From assembly GCA_902597545.1 (NCBI GenBank), contig CACJYD010000004.1:1-64000 (forward strand): a DNA stretch of 64,000 nucleotides, read 5' to 3'. Both the position numbers and the translations under genes were made by a program. Position 1 is the first letter of the stretch. Every line of letters starts with the position of its first letter. Of this stretch, positions 1-8,053 are shown piece by piece. The notes under the pieces were generated by a model. It had not been told where the DNA came from and made no database searches. It saw only the letters and a program-made list of their open reading frames with translations. This DNA comes from an uncultured Bacteroidota bacterium (GTDB taxonomy: Bacteria; Bacteroidota; Bacteroidia; Flavobacteriales; Flavobacteriaceae).

Positions 1-1029
1 AGAGCCTCTGAGAAAATTAAATCCAATTGTAATTTGATGAAATCCACCAGATCCAAAATTTACATCTCCAAATTGATAAGAGTAATTATATGAAAAAACG
101 AAGTCTTTGTAATCAATGCCAAATAGGGGTGTTATCAATTGTAAGTTTTGCTCCATTAGAGTTCCTTCTGATCCACTAATGTCATCAAATTTTCTAATAT
201 ATTCAGCCCCTTCTAGGCTGTTTCTAAATGAAAGTCCTGCCCAAATTCTTCCTGAATTCAATTTATAATATGCTTTAAAATTAAAATCAATTGATTTTTC
301 AGAGGTTAAATCAGAATATTGAAATAGTGTTGAAGGTTCAAATGACCATAGAGTATCAGTGTAAAAAACATATCCTAATGAAGCAACAAATCTCTTGTAA
401 TTTCTAGTATCACTTTTAAAAATATCGGTGGTCTCTCCATACCACTCATCAGGTGCAAATAATAGGTTTTTGACAGTCAAATGAGCATAATACTTGGAAT
501 TAACATATGACATTCCAACATCAATATTAAAATAGCTAGTATTCTCCATTAAACCTGAAATTAATGGATCGTAATCAACCATGTCAAAAGTTGTTTGGTC
601 TAACGAATTTTGAATTCCACCTATACTAATTCCAAATGATAATTGATCAATCTCGTCATATTTTGATGGATATGGTCTTTTACTCAATACTATATCATCA
701 TTAAAATTTATATGATGGGCATATGTAATATATGCTCCTTTTTGCGAATGGTATCCATTTTGATCATTAAAAAGTGTTAAGCCCAGTCCTGATCTTTCGG
801 ATAACCTTAAATCTGCTGTAAGTGTTTGTAAATTTGGAGCCTCAACCTGATCAAACCATTGTTTTCTAACAGTTGTTCTTATTTTACCGCCGACAAGATT
901 TACACCAGCCATTGATGGATGGACTAAATAATAGTTTTCAGTCAAATAATCAAAGTAAATAGGAACACCTTCTTGCGCTTTAGTATTATTAAAAACAAAA
1001 AAAAGTATAATGATTAAAAGTATTCTCAC
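1..1029 (-). CDS. PorP/SprF-family type IX secretion-associated outer membrane protein (partial, C-terminus missing)
   Basis: The reading frame is open from a GTG at 1029 to the left edge of the window (343 codons), so the C-terminus is missing. The N-terminus is a signal peptide (MRILLIIILFF, then AQEG). It is followed by the PorP/SprF opening pattern: 'YYLVHPSMAGVN', then a 'VRKQWFDQ' segment, then alternating beta-strand sequence typical of a small outer-membrane barrel. In gliding Bacteroidetes such proteins accompany type IX secretion or bind cell-surface adhesins. A TAG lies three codons upstream in frame, and no ATG exists before it, so GTG is the likely start. No gldJ/sprE-type neighbours are visible on this side. 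Confidence 0.8.
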   Translation of the reverse strand, partial: MRILLIIILFFVFNNTKAQEGVPIYFDYLTENYYLVHPSMAGVNLVGGKIRTTVRKQWFDQVEAPNLQTLTADLRLSERSGLGLTLFNDQNGYHSQKGAYITYAHHINFNDDIVLSKRPYPSKYDEIDQLSFGISIGGIQNSLDQTTFDMVDYDPLISGLMENTSYFNIDVGMSYVNSKYYAHLTVKNLLFAPDEWYGETTDIFKSDTRNYKRFVASLGYVFYTDTLWSFEPSTLFQYSDLTSEKSIDFNFKAYYKLNSGRIWAGLSFRNSLEGAEYIRKFDDISGSEGTLMEQNLQLITPLFGIDYKDFVFSYNYSYQFGDVNFGSGGFHQITIGFNFLRGS

Positions 1030-1087
1030 AATGAACTATATACAATAATTAGACCTAAAATTAAGTATAATCTGCGCTAAAGATAAA

Positions 1088-1222
1088 TCAATTTTTTTTG
1101 TTTTTGAGAAAAAAACCAAGTGGTAAAAAAAGAAATAAAGCGTAAATATTTAATAGTAATCCAATAATTGGCACTAAAACCATTAAAATTATTAGCCAAA
1201 ATTGATTTTTTTTACTAGTCAC
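1088..1222 (-). CDS. Small hydrophobic protein (44 aa), coupled to the upstream sulfatase
   Basis: A 44-codon frame starts with GTG inside the sulfatase stop region (GTGACTAG; 8-base overlap) and ends with TGA at 1090-1088. The product begins with a short polar stretch (TSKKNQ). About 30 hydrophobic residues follow, interrupted by PIIG and PLG, which could make a tight transmembrane hairpin, and the tail is basic (KNKKN). I do not recognise a family. The overlapping start and the lack of competing genes in this gap favour a real, translationally coupled gene. Its small size and non-ATG start keep this uncertain. Confidence 0.4.
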   Translation of the reverse strand: MTSKKNQFWLIILMVLVPIIGLLLNIYALFLFLPLGFFLKNKKN

Positions 1223-2627
1223 CTGAAATCATTTTAAATAATTTTTTTTCAGGAATTCTTCCTAAATCATCAATATCATCAAGCCAGTCATCTAGAACGT
1301 TGCTTAGTTTATTAAGCTCTGCTTTATAATCTGCATTGTCTGAGAGATTATTTAGTTCAAAGGGGTCATTCTCTAAATCATATAATTCTTCTTTAAGCTT
1401 TGGGACTCTAAACCATAAATCATGCTCTTTTGATAGCTCTCCATTTAAATGTAAACTATTTAAGTGTCTCATGAGTACCATTTGCCTTCTGTATGCAACA
1501 TTTAAGGCATGTGAATTTTCTGGAAAATAATTTCTTATATACTTGTACTTTTCACCTCTCACTGCCCTAATTCTATCAGGATGCTCATCAAATCGATCAC
1601 TTGATGTGAACAAATATTCTCTTTTTGACTCATCTTTATATTTACCAAGGAAGGGTTTTCCTTGTTGAAAGCTTGGAATATTTATACCTGCAATTGATAA
1701 AACAGTGGGTGCAAAATCTACAAAACTTAAAAACTGATTGGTGTCAACCTTTTCTTTTGTTCCTTTTGGTAATTTCACAAAAAATGGAACTTTTGTTCCA
1801 GTTTCATAAATTGCTCTTTTATGTCTAGGGAATGGACCTCCATGGTCACTATAAAAAAATATATAGGAATCATTATAAATATCCTCTTGTTTTAAATGAT
1901 CAATTAACTTTCCAACCTGCCTATCCATTTCAATTAGATTTGAATAATTTACAGCTAATGAATGTCTAACAATTGAATCGTCAGGAAAAATAGGTGGAAT
2001 TATTTTTAAATCATTAGGATTAACTTTTAACTCCTCTTTATCTCTTTTCCACATTCCAGATTCATGTGTGACATTATAGTTATATATAGCAAAAATTGGA
2101 CTTTGAGACTTTGAAATTTTATTTTTACTATTATACTCAGACCACGTAGAATCTAAATTTACCAGATAGTTATAGTCCCCTTTGCTATCATTGTATGTGA
2201 AATAACCGTTTTCTTTTAAAATTTGAGGAAATGTCTTTATAGATTCAGCCAAATTAGAAGAATAATAAGGAACTTCTAAAACTTTTTCATGTTCAGCTCT
2301 TTTTCCAATTTTAAAATCATTGTTGTAATAGTTGTCAAAATGTATTGCTCGCATATTATGAGTTCCAATTGAATTTGGATACATACCTGTTATTATTGAG
2401 CTCCTAGCTGGAGCGCAAACAGGATAAGTCGCATACATATTATTAAAAACTATACTTTCATCAGCAATTTTTTCTAGGTTTGGAAGGCTTACATCAGTAT
2501 TTCCATTAAAAGGGAGTAAATACTGGGATTGATCTTCAATTGTTATCCAAATTATATTTGGCTTTTTATCATTTGTACATGATATGAAAAAAGCACAAAT
2601 AAATAAATAAATGAAAAAGTTCTTCAT
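1215..2627 (-). CDS. Sulfatase (family S1), secreted lipoprotein
   Basis: This 470-aa enzyme should hydrolyse sulfate esters on glycans. Its lipoprotein signal ends at Cys17 (FFISC). Next comes the alkaline-phosphatase-like sulfatase fold, with the early metal-binding 'TIEDQS' segment. The signature CAPARSS has Cys71 in C-x-P-x-R, the residue oxidised to formylglycine in this class. A 'FYSDHGGP' segment supplies later metal ligands, and the C-terminal half includes 'LYDLENDPFELNNL', common in this family. It is transcribed away from the deacetylase/fucosidase genes that start at 2735, consistent with a shared sulfated, fucose-containing substrate. The maturation enzyme is not in the window. 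The exact substrate cannot be read from the sequence. Confidence 0.92.
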   Translation of the reverse strand: MKNFFIYLFICAFFISCTNDKKPNIIWITIEDQSQYLLPFNGNTDVSLPNLEKIADESIVFNNMYATYPVCAPARSSIITGMYPNSIGTHNMRAIHFDNYYNNDFKIGKRAEHEKVLEVPYYSSNLAESIKTFPQILKENGYFTYNDSKGDYNYLVNLDSTWSEYNSKNKISKSQSPIFAIYNYNVTHESGMWKRDKEELKVNPNDLKIIPPIFPDDSIVRHSLAVNYSNLIEMDRQVGKLIDHLKQEDIYNDSYIFFYSDHGGPFPRHKRAIYETGTKVPFFVKLPKGTKEKVDTNQFLSFVDFAPTVLSIAGINIPSFQQGKPFLGKYKDESKREYLFTSSDRFDEHPDRIRAVRGEKYKYIRNYFPENSHALNVAYRRQMVLMRHLNSLHLNGELSKEHDLWFRVPKLKEELYDLENDPFELNNLSDNADYKAELNKLSNVLDDWLDDIDDLGRIPEKKLFKMISGD

Positions 2628-2734
2628 ATATCAAAATTAGATAAATCATCTAATTATATTAAAAGTAGAATTCTTTTTTTACTTTAGAAACAATAAATAA
2701 CAAACTATTGATTAAGAAAACTCTTTCAATATTA

Positions 2735-3709
2735 ATGATTATGAAGACTGCGATAATTATAACAATTATCTCATATTTTCATCAAAATCAATTACCAATC
2801 TATGATATCAATTTGGCAGTTAAGTTCATCTTAAATAAACAAAACAGTAATGACTTTGATAAAATTTCAAAAGTTCTTGGTTATGAACCCACTGATAAAC
2901 TACTTATTATTCATGCTGATGATGTTGGTCTATGTGAATCTGTAAATTCAGCCACATTTGAATCATTTAAAAATGAATCTATATCTTCTGCTGCTGTGAT
3001 GTTGACTACAAGAGAAATTGATGAGGTCGCAAATTTTAGTATTAATAATCCAAATTTTGATATGGGAATTCATTTGACTGTAACAAGTGAATGGAAATAT
3101 CATAAGTGGGGAGGGGTTTTAAAAAATAATGACATAAGCTCTATTCTTAATTCAAAAAACCATTTGTATTGGAATAAAAGAAAGTTTACGAAAAATGGAA
3201 AATTGAATGAAATTAGAAAAGAACTTCAAGCACAAATAGATTTAGGTATTTCAATGGGCTTTAATCCATCACATATAGATAGTCATGAAGGTGCTTTATT
3301 TTTTGACCCTGATATTTTTAGGCTGTATCTTGATCTAGCTAAAGAAAATGAATTATTAGCTTTTGTTCCCATACAAGCAAGTGTACATTTTGATAGAAAC
3401 TTTGAAAAACCCAAACATGCAATCATAATTGATCAGTTTCATATGCTGCCTGAGGGAACTGAAATTAATGAAATAAAAGATTATTATTTTGATGTTATTG
3501 AAAACCTTAAACCTGGTCTTAGTCAAATTATCATACATCTGGGAAAAGATGAAGAGGAGTTAAGGAAAATTACAGTTGACCATCCTAATTTTGATTATCG
3601 ATGGAGACAATTAGATTTTGATATATTCAATAGTGATGAATTTAAAAGTCATTTAAAAGAAAATAACATAAAAATTATAACTTGGAAAGACTTAAAAAAA
3701 CTTATATAA
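2735..3709 (+). CDS. YdjC/ChbG-family carbohydrate deacetylase
   Basis: The product shows the YdjC hallmarks. An 'IIHADDVG' motif supplies the catalytic Asp and metal ligand, followed by 'MGIHLTVTSEW' and 'SHIDSHEG' with further metal-binding His. Members remove N-acetyl groups from amino sugars in oligosaccharides. The frame extends upstream to a TTG at 2708, but ATG codons at 2735 and 2741 give a cleaner N-terminal hydrophobic segment (TAIIITIISYF), so export or membrane anchoring is likely. The next gene begins one base after the stop, so the two are probably co-transcribed. Family members in E. coli act on chitin oligosaccharides; the substrate here is unknown. Confidence 0.85.
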   Translation: MIMKTAIIITIISYFHQNQLPIYDINLAVKFILNKQNSNDFDKISKVLGYEPTDKLLIIHADDVGLCESVNSATFESFKNESISSAAVMLTTREIDEVANFSINNPNFDMGIHLTVTSEWKYHKWGGVLKNNDISSILNSKNHLYWNKRKFTKNGKLNEIRKELQAQIDLGISMGFNPSHIDSHEGALFFDPDIFRLYLDLAKENELLAFVPIQASVHFDRNFEKPKHAIIIDQFHMLPEGTEINEIKDYYFDVIENLKPGLSQIIIHLGKDEEELRKITVDHPNFDYRWRQLDFDIFNSDEFKSHLKENNIKIITWKDLKKLI

Positions 3710-3710
3710 A

Positions 3711-5036
3711 ATGAAAAAACTATTAATTGCTCTAATTATTATTTTATTTTTTCAAAATACTCATTGTCAAGAAGGATATATTCCTAGTGATGAAAATCTT
3801 GAAGCCAGGGCTTGGTTCAAAGATGCAAGATTTGGGCTTTTCATTCATTGGGGCGTTTACAGTGTCCTAGGTGATGGAGAATGGGTTATGAATAACCAAA
3901 ATATTTCAATTGAGGAATATGAGAAATTACCATCATTCTTTAACCCAGTCTATTTTGACGCTGAAGAATGGGTTTTAATGGCTAAAGATGCAGGAATGAA
4001 ATATATAACTATAACAAGTAGACATCACGATGGGTTTTCAATGTTTGATTCTAAAGCATCTGAGTATAATATTGTTAAAAAGACACCTTACGGAAAAGAT
4101 GTATTGAAAATGCTTGCAGATGCTTGTAAAAAACACGATATGAAACTTTTTTTCTATTATTCACAATTAGATTGGTATCGTGATGATTACTATCCAAGAG
4201 GGAGAACAGGAAATGGAATTTCTGGGAGAGGTCAAGGTGAATGGGATAATTATATAAGCTTTATGAAAGCTCAACTCACAGAATTACTAACAAATTATGG
4301 AGAAATTGGTGGTATATGGTTTGACGGTGAGTGGGATCAATTTAAATGGGATGGCAAAAGGTTTGGTGAACCCATGGCAGATTTCAAACTTGCAGAGGTT
4401 TATTCTTTAATTCATAAGCTTCAACCACAAGCGCTAATTGGTAGTAACCATCATCTGGCTCCAAATCCAGGGGAAGATTTTCAAATGTTTGAAAAAGACT
4501 TACCTGGAAGAAGCACAAAATCATTTGCAACATCAGCAGATGATATTGGTAACCTCCCGCTAGAGGTATGTGAAACAATTAATGGATCCTGGGGTTTTAA
4601 TTTAAAAGACAGAAAACACAAGTCAAAAAAGGAACTTGTGCAATATTTGATTAAAGCTGCTGGATATGATAGTAATTTACTTTTAAATGTTGGTCCAATG
4701 CCCAACGGAAAAATCCAAAAAGAACATATTAAATCTTTAAAAGAGATTGGTGATTGGATAAAAGTTAATGGAGAAACAATTTATGGAACAATAAGAGGTC
4801 CAATAGACCCAACTGACGAAATTGCATCAACTCAAAAAGGTAATACAATATATATTCATCTTTTAGATAATAGAAAAACCTATTTCATTGAGGGCTACAA
4901 TCCAAAAATAAAAAAGATTTCATATTATCATTCAAATAAAAAAGTAAAGTATCAAAAAACAAAGTCAGGTTTAATTATTAATGTTGATGATAATGAATTA
5001 GATGAAATAGATACCATAATTGAACTTGAAATCTAA
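3711..5036 (+). CDS. Alpha-L-fucosidase, GH29
   Basis: A secreted 441-aa GH29 enzyme that should release alpha-L-fucose from glycan ends. The signal peptide ends near Cys19-Gln20. Family landmarks are 'RFGLFIHWGVYS' (40-51), 'SRHHDGFSMFDS' (103-114), 'LFFYYSQLDWY' and 'GGIWFDGEWD' (200-209), where Asp205 fits the catalytic nucleophile. The C-terminal part 'LLLNVGPMPNGKI' and the following beta-sandwich region also match the family, and the length is normal. It lies one base after the deacetylase and overlaps the next gene by one base (TAATG), which suggests one operon of fucosidase, deacetylase and esterase. Confidence 0.95.
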   Translation: MKKLLIALIIILFFQNTHCQEGYIPSDENLEARAWFKDARFGLFIHWGVYSVLGDGEWVMNNQNISIEEYEKLPSFFNPVYFDAEEWVLMAKDAGMKYITITSRHHDGFSMFDSKASEYNIVKKTPYGKDVLKMLADACKKHDMKLFFYYSQLDWYRDDYYPRGRTGNGISGRGQGEWDNYISFMKAQLTELLTNYGEIGGIWFDGEWDQFKWDGKRFGEPMADFKLAEVYSLIHKLQPQALIGSNHHLAPNPGEDFQMFEKDLPGRSTKSFATSADDIGNLPLEVCETINGSWGFNLKDRKHKSKKELVQYLIKAAGYDSNLLLNVGPMPNGKIQKEHIKSLKEIGDWIKVNGETIYGTIRGPIDPTDEIASTQKGNTIYIHLLDNRKTYFIEGYNPKIKKISYYHSNKKVKYQKTKSGLIINVDDNELDEIDTIIELEI

Positions 5037-5743
5037 TGAAAAAAGTATTTTTATTTACTTTATTGTTCATTTCTTGCTCGCCTCTAAAAAAATATCAAGC
5101 AACTGCTGCAAAGTGGGAAAAAGAAATTATTAAACTTGAAAATTTAGATAAATCTGAAAATTATAGCGAAAATGCAGTACTTTTTATTGGAAGTTCTAGT
5201 ATAAGAGGTTGGCGTACAATGGAAAAAGATATGTTTCCATATGAAACCATTAAGAGAGGTTACGGTGGTGCTCATTATACAGATATAATACATTTTACAA
5301 AGCGTTTAGTAAATAATCATTATCCAAAAGCAATTTTGATATTTGTTGCAAATGATATTAAAGGAAACAGTAAATCGGATATTTATTCGAAAAACTTACC
5401 TGACAGGAAACCAAAAGAAGTAAAAAGGCTTTTTAAACTGGTAATTAATCAAATTAGGTCAATTCACGAAGAAATTCCAATTTTTGCTATTGAAACAACT
5501 CCAACAAGAAGTAGATGGATAGCCTGGCCTGAAATATCATTAGCAAATGATTTGATAAAGAGATATTGTGATTCTAAGGAAAATTTATTTTACATATCCA
5601 CACGAGATTTCTTTATTGGTGAAAATGGTCTTCCAACTGAGGAGTTTTTTATAAAAGATAAGCTTCATTTAAATAAAAAAGGATATAAATTATGGGCAGA
5701 AATAATTAAAAATAGCTTAAAGCCTATAGTCAGTCATAATTAG
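5036..5743 (+). CDS. SGNH/GDSL-family hydrolase, lipoprotein (probable carbohydrate esterase)
   Basis: A 235-aa protein with a lipoprotein signal (LLFISCSPL, Cys14). Block I reads 'FIGSSSIRGW' (51-59), giving the nucleophile Ser. Block II is 'RGYGGAHYTDI'. Block III appears as 'VANDI', where most relatives have GxND. The Asp-His pair sits in 'DKLHLNKKGY' near the C-terminus. Such enzymes often remove acyl (for example acetyl) groups from polysaccharides, which suits its place as last gene of the fucosidase operon. Its start overlaps the fucosidase stop by one base. A perfect 10-bp hairpin begins at the stop codon. The exact ester cleaved is not known. Confidence 0.85.
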   Translation: MKKVFLFTLLFISCSPLKKYQATAAKWEKEIIKLENLDKSENYSENAVLFIGSSSIRGWRTMEKDMFPYETIKRGYGGAHYTDIIHFTKRLVNNHYPKAILIFVANDIKGNSKSDIYSKNLPDRKPKEVKRLFKLVINQIRSIHEEIPIFAIETTPTRSRWIAWPEISLANDLIKRYCDSKENLFYISTRDFFIGENGLPTEEFFIKDKLHLNKKGYKLWAEIIKNSLKPIVSHN

Positions 5744-5776
5744 GGATTTTTTGCTATCAGAGGTGGAAAAAATCCC
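5743..5776 (+). other. Inverted repeat (10-bp stem) just after the esterase gene
   Basis: GGGATTTTTT (5743-5752) pairs perfectly with AAAAAATCCC (5767-5776) around a 14-base loop. The stem begins at the last base of the stop codon. No T-run follows, so it is not a textbook intrinsic terminator. It may protect the 3' end of the operon transcript or cause weak termination. A sequence CAGAGGTGG in the loop recurs as CAGAGGAGG just downstream. Confidence 0.55.
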
Positions 5777-5853
5777 AACAGAGGAGGATTTGTATTTTTT
5801 TTGTATATTAGTGCTAATTAAATTTTAACTAACATTAATTAAAAAAAAATAAA

Positions 5854-6048
5854 ATGGGATATACTCACACAAACAGTAAAGGAAAAACTTACCACTTACA
5901 TTCAAAAGATGTAACTCTTAAAGGTGGTAGAAATCAAACTATTTATTATTTCGCTAAAGATGCTAGATCAAATGCATGTGATCTACCAGCTGGAAAACAA
6001 GTAGTAGAAAGTCCAAAAACTGGTCTTCCATTCGTAAAGGGAAAATAA
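5854..6048 (+). CDS. Small conserved protein (64 aa) of unknown function
   Basis: The product begins MGYTHTNSKGKTYHLHSK and continues with a basic Lys/Gly/Arg patch, 'IYYFAKDARSNACDLPAG' and 'VVESPKTGLPFVKGK'. I recognise it as a small soluble protein found widely in bacteria with nearly the same 'THTNSKGKTYYLH ... IYYFA ... VVEN..TGLP' pattern, but I know of no function. It has no signal peptide. It sits alone between a 110-base leader and a strong terminator, so it is probably expressed as its own unit, perhaps highly. A leader of A/T tracts (5800-5850) precedes the ATG. Confidence 0.8.
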   Translation: MGYTHTNSKGKTYHLHSKDVTLKGGRNQTIYYFAKDARSNACDLPAGKQVVESPKTGLPFVKGK

Positions 6049-6071
6049 TTCTTTTTCGAACTGAAAAGTAT

Positions 6072-6104
6072 AAACCCACTCAATGGAGTGGGTTTTTTAT
6101 TTTA
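6072..6104 (+). terminator. Intrinsic terminator of the 64-aa gene
   Basis: A perfect 10-bp stem AAACCCACTC / GAGTGGGTTT with loop AATG (6082-6085) is followed by TTTATTTTAT. It ends the small plus-strand gene and overlaps the stop of the convergent sialidase gene, so it may act on both strands. Confidence 0.88.
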
Positions 6105-7197
6105 TATCCCTAATCTTAATTTTTTTGAAAGCTATACCCTCATAAGCTGATTTTATACCACCTTCAAACAAACAAGCAATTTCATTATTACTTAGTTGAA
6201 CTAAATTTGAGTAGGCAGAAGGTCCTTCGTGAATTAATATTTTTTGTGACCAAGTTTCAGCTTGATCTAAGCTAAATTGAATTGTCATTTTTTCCCTAGC
6301 ATTTTTACTATTTGGATTTGAAAATGCTAGAAGTTCTTTTTTAAAAGGTCTATGAATATTTATCATACTTGCCTGACATATTGGTTCAATTAAACTTTCA
6401 TCTGAAAATACATCTCCCCATGAAATACCTTGATCTTTACTTATTGATAATTTTCTTAATCGGTCATCGGTATAATTTCTCATATTTAGAAGCAAATCAC
6501 CATTTTTAAACTCGATAATTGTACACTCATTTACTTGGTGTTGCTTTGTTGATCCACCAAGGTTCCAGTTCAATCCTCCATCATCTGAATAAATTATATG
6601 AGAATAGTAATGCTTTGTATCTGCCTCAATGTGATCACATGGTATAATTAATCTCTCCTTATTTGGCCCCTTCTTCAACTGAATCCCATTAACAGGTCCA
6701 GTTGCATACCATGTCCAACTATCAAGTTTTACATCACTAGTTATTTCTTTTGGATTTGTCCAGCTTTCGCCGTTATCATTCGAATGAATTAAGTAAACAT
6801 GTCTTGTATCAATACTTTTTTGATCTATTATTTGCCATTCTTTGTCCTCTCCTCTATTCCAAGTAGCTAATAGACTTATCCTACCAGATTTTTTATCCAT
6901 AACTGGAGATGGATTTCCACACGTATTACCACCATCATCCCAAATTACTTTTAAAGAAGACCATGATTTACCATTATCATATGATTTTTTGTATACTAAG
7001 TCAACATCTCCAGTGTCACTACAACTTTTTTTTCTACCCTCAGCAAAAGCAAGAATTACGTCATTCTTTGCTTTAATTATTGTAGGAATTCTAAAACAAT
7101 TATAACCCTCAGATCCACTTTTAAAAATATAATTTAATTCTTGAGCAAAACTTACATTAGACAGATTAAAAAGAATAACAAATATTACGGAACGCAT
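6097..7197 (-). CDS. Exo-alpha-sialidase (neuraminidase), GH33, secreted
   Basis: A 366-aa secreted enzyme (signal peptide to about residue 19, VSFAQE) that should release terminal sialic acid. The FRIP motif (35-38) supplies the first Arg of the Arg triad. Asp-box repeats of the bacterial-neuraminidase type follow: 'SYDNGKSW' (72-79), then 'SNDNGESW', 'SDDGGLNW' and 'SKDQGISW', marking the six-bladed propeller. 'FAEGRKKSCSDTGDVDLVYK' holds the acid Asp region. The length is normal for a single-domain sialidase. Only 14 bases separate its ATG from an upstream terminator hairpin, so its promoter is unclear. With the fucosidase and sulfatase nearby, host-like or algal sialylated or fucosylated glycans are plausible targets. 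Confidence 0.92.
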   Translation of the reverse strand: MRSVIFVILFNLSNVSFAQELNYIFKSGSEGYNCFRIPTIIKAKNDVILAFAEGRKKSCSDTGDVDLVYKKSYDNGKSWSSLKVIWDDGGNTCGNPSPVMDKKSGRISLLATWNRGEDKEWQIIDQKSIDTRHVYLIHSNDNGESWTNPKEITSDVKLDSWTWYATGPVNGIQLKKGPNKERLIIPCDHIEADTKHYYSHIIYSDDGGLNWNLGGSTKQHQVNECTIIEFKNGDLLLNMRNYTDDRLRKLSISKDQGISWGDVFSDESLIEPICQASMINIHRPFKKELLAFSNPNSKNAREKMTIQFSLDQAETWSQKILIHEGPSAYSNLVQLSNNEIACLFEGGIKSAYEGIAFKKIKIRDIK

Positions 7198-7201
7198 TTT
7201 T

Positions 7202-7237
7202 TAAAAATAAAAAAAACCCTTCATTTGAAGGGTTTTT
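7202..7237 (-). terminator. Intrinsic terminator after the tandem paralog pair
   Basis: AAAAACCCTTC (7212-7222) pairs with GAAGGGTTTTT (7227-7237) around a 4-base loop. Read on the minus strand, the stem is followed by a T-rich run. It lies 20 bases beyond the stop of the gene ending at 7257 and just ahead of the sialidase ATG. Confidence 0.85.
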
Positions 7238-7256
7238 AATTTTAAAATTGTGAGTT

Positions 7257-8036
7257 TTAAAACTGCCACATTACCAGCTTTAAATTATAACGTTTAACAA
7301 ACTCTCTAGAGGCTGAACCATTTTTTTGCATCATTTTGTCAATAAATGATCTATTTTCCCACATATCTTTTCTTTCCTCTTCAGTTGGAGTTCTACCAGG
7401 CATATCTATAGTTACATGAGTTTGAGATCCATCCAAAGATGTCTCAGTATTAATATTTGATGACAAAATTTTATTAAACTCCCACCATTTCCTTGTTCCA
7501 TTAACAATCTGTTTTTCAGCCATTTTTTTAAAATATTCCATCTCATATGATTCATAATCATCATTTAATGCTTTGAAAACATTTAAATAAATCTCATTTC
7601 CTTTTTCTAATGTACTAATCCAATTTGTGTTGTCAAGTCTAATTAAGCGGTAATTATTCCTTTCACCGCGTGGCAAATTCCATTTTTTCTCAAAATTTCT
7701 CTTAGAGAGGTTAGAATGAATTTTTCTTGCATACTCTTTTATATCAATAGAATAGCCTTTTTGCCTTTGCACAGAATCTTTATGGAAATTCATAATTAAA
7801 AAATCAGGTTTTCCTTTAGCTTCCTCAGCGTCCTTATATGTAAACTCCCAAAGCATCCATCCATCAGAATATTCATCTTTAATGGCTTGCTCGTGAATCT
7901 TCGACCAAAATTCTTCTAATTCTAAATAAGACTCTCTTTCAGAATCATCAACTCTCACCGATGTATGAGTAATTAGTTGAGAAAATGAGATTGAAATAGA
8001 GAGTACAAATAATGTTGATAATATATATTTTTTCAT
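7257..8036 (-). CDS. Secreted protein of unknown function, paralog of the next gene (259 aa)
   Basis: I do not recognise a named family. It has a signal peptide (MKKYILSTLFVLSISISFSQ) and a mature part of about 240 residues, rich in aromatic and charged residues. It aligns along its whole length with the adjacent gene product of identical length (259 aa). Shared points are 'YLELEEFWS..', 'KPD', 'RLDNTNW', 'KALNDDYESYEMEYFKKMAEK' and 'WWEFNKIL', plus a C-terminal 'ASRE.V' segment. The layout (short helices alternating with strands, two similar halves) would suit a duplicated dimeric alpha/beta-barrel (NIPSNAP/ABM-like), but this is only a guess. The two genes are 17 bases apart and probably one operon. 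Confidence 0.7.
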   Translation of the reverse strand: MKKYILSTLFVLSISISFSQLITHTSVRVDDSERESYLELEEFWSKIHEQAIKDEYSDGWMLWEFTYKDAEEAKGKPDFLIMNFHKDSVQRQKGYSIDIKEYARKIHSNLSKRNFEKKWNLPRGERNNYRLIRLDNTNWISTLEKGNEIYLNVFKALNDDYESYEMEYFKKMAEKQIVNGTRKWWEFNKILSSNINTETSLDGSQTHVTIDMPGRTPTEEERKDMWENRSFIDKMMQKNGSASREFVKRYNLKLVMWQF

Positions 8037-8053
8037 ATTTAATTTGATTTTAA

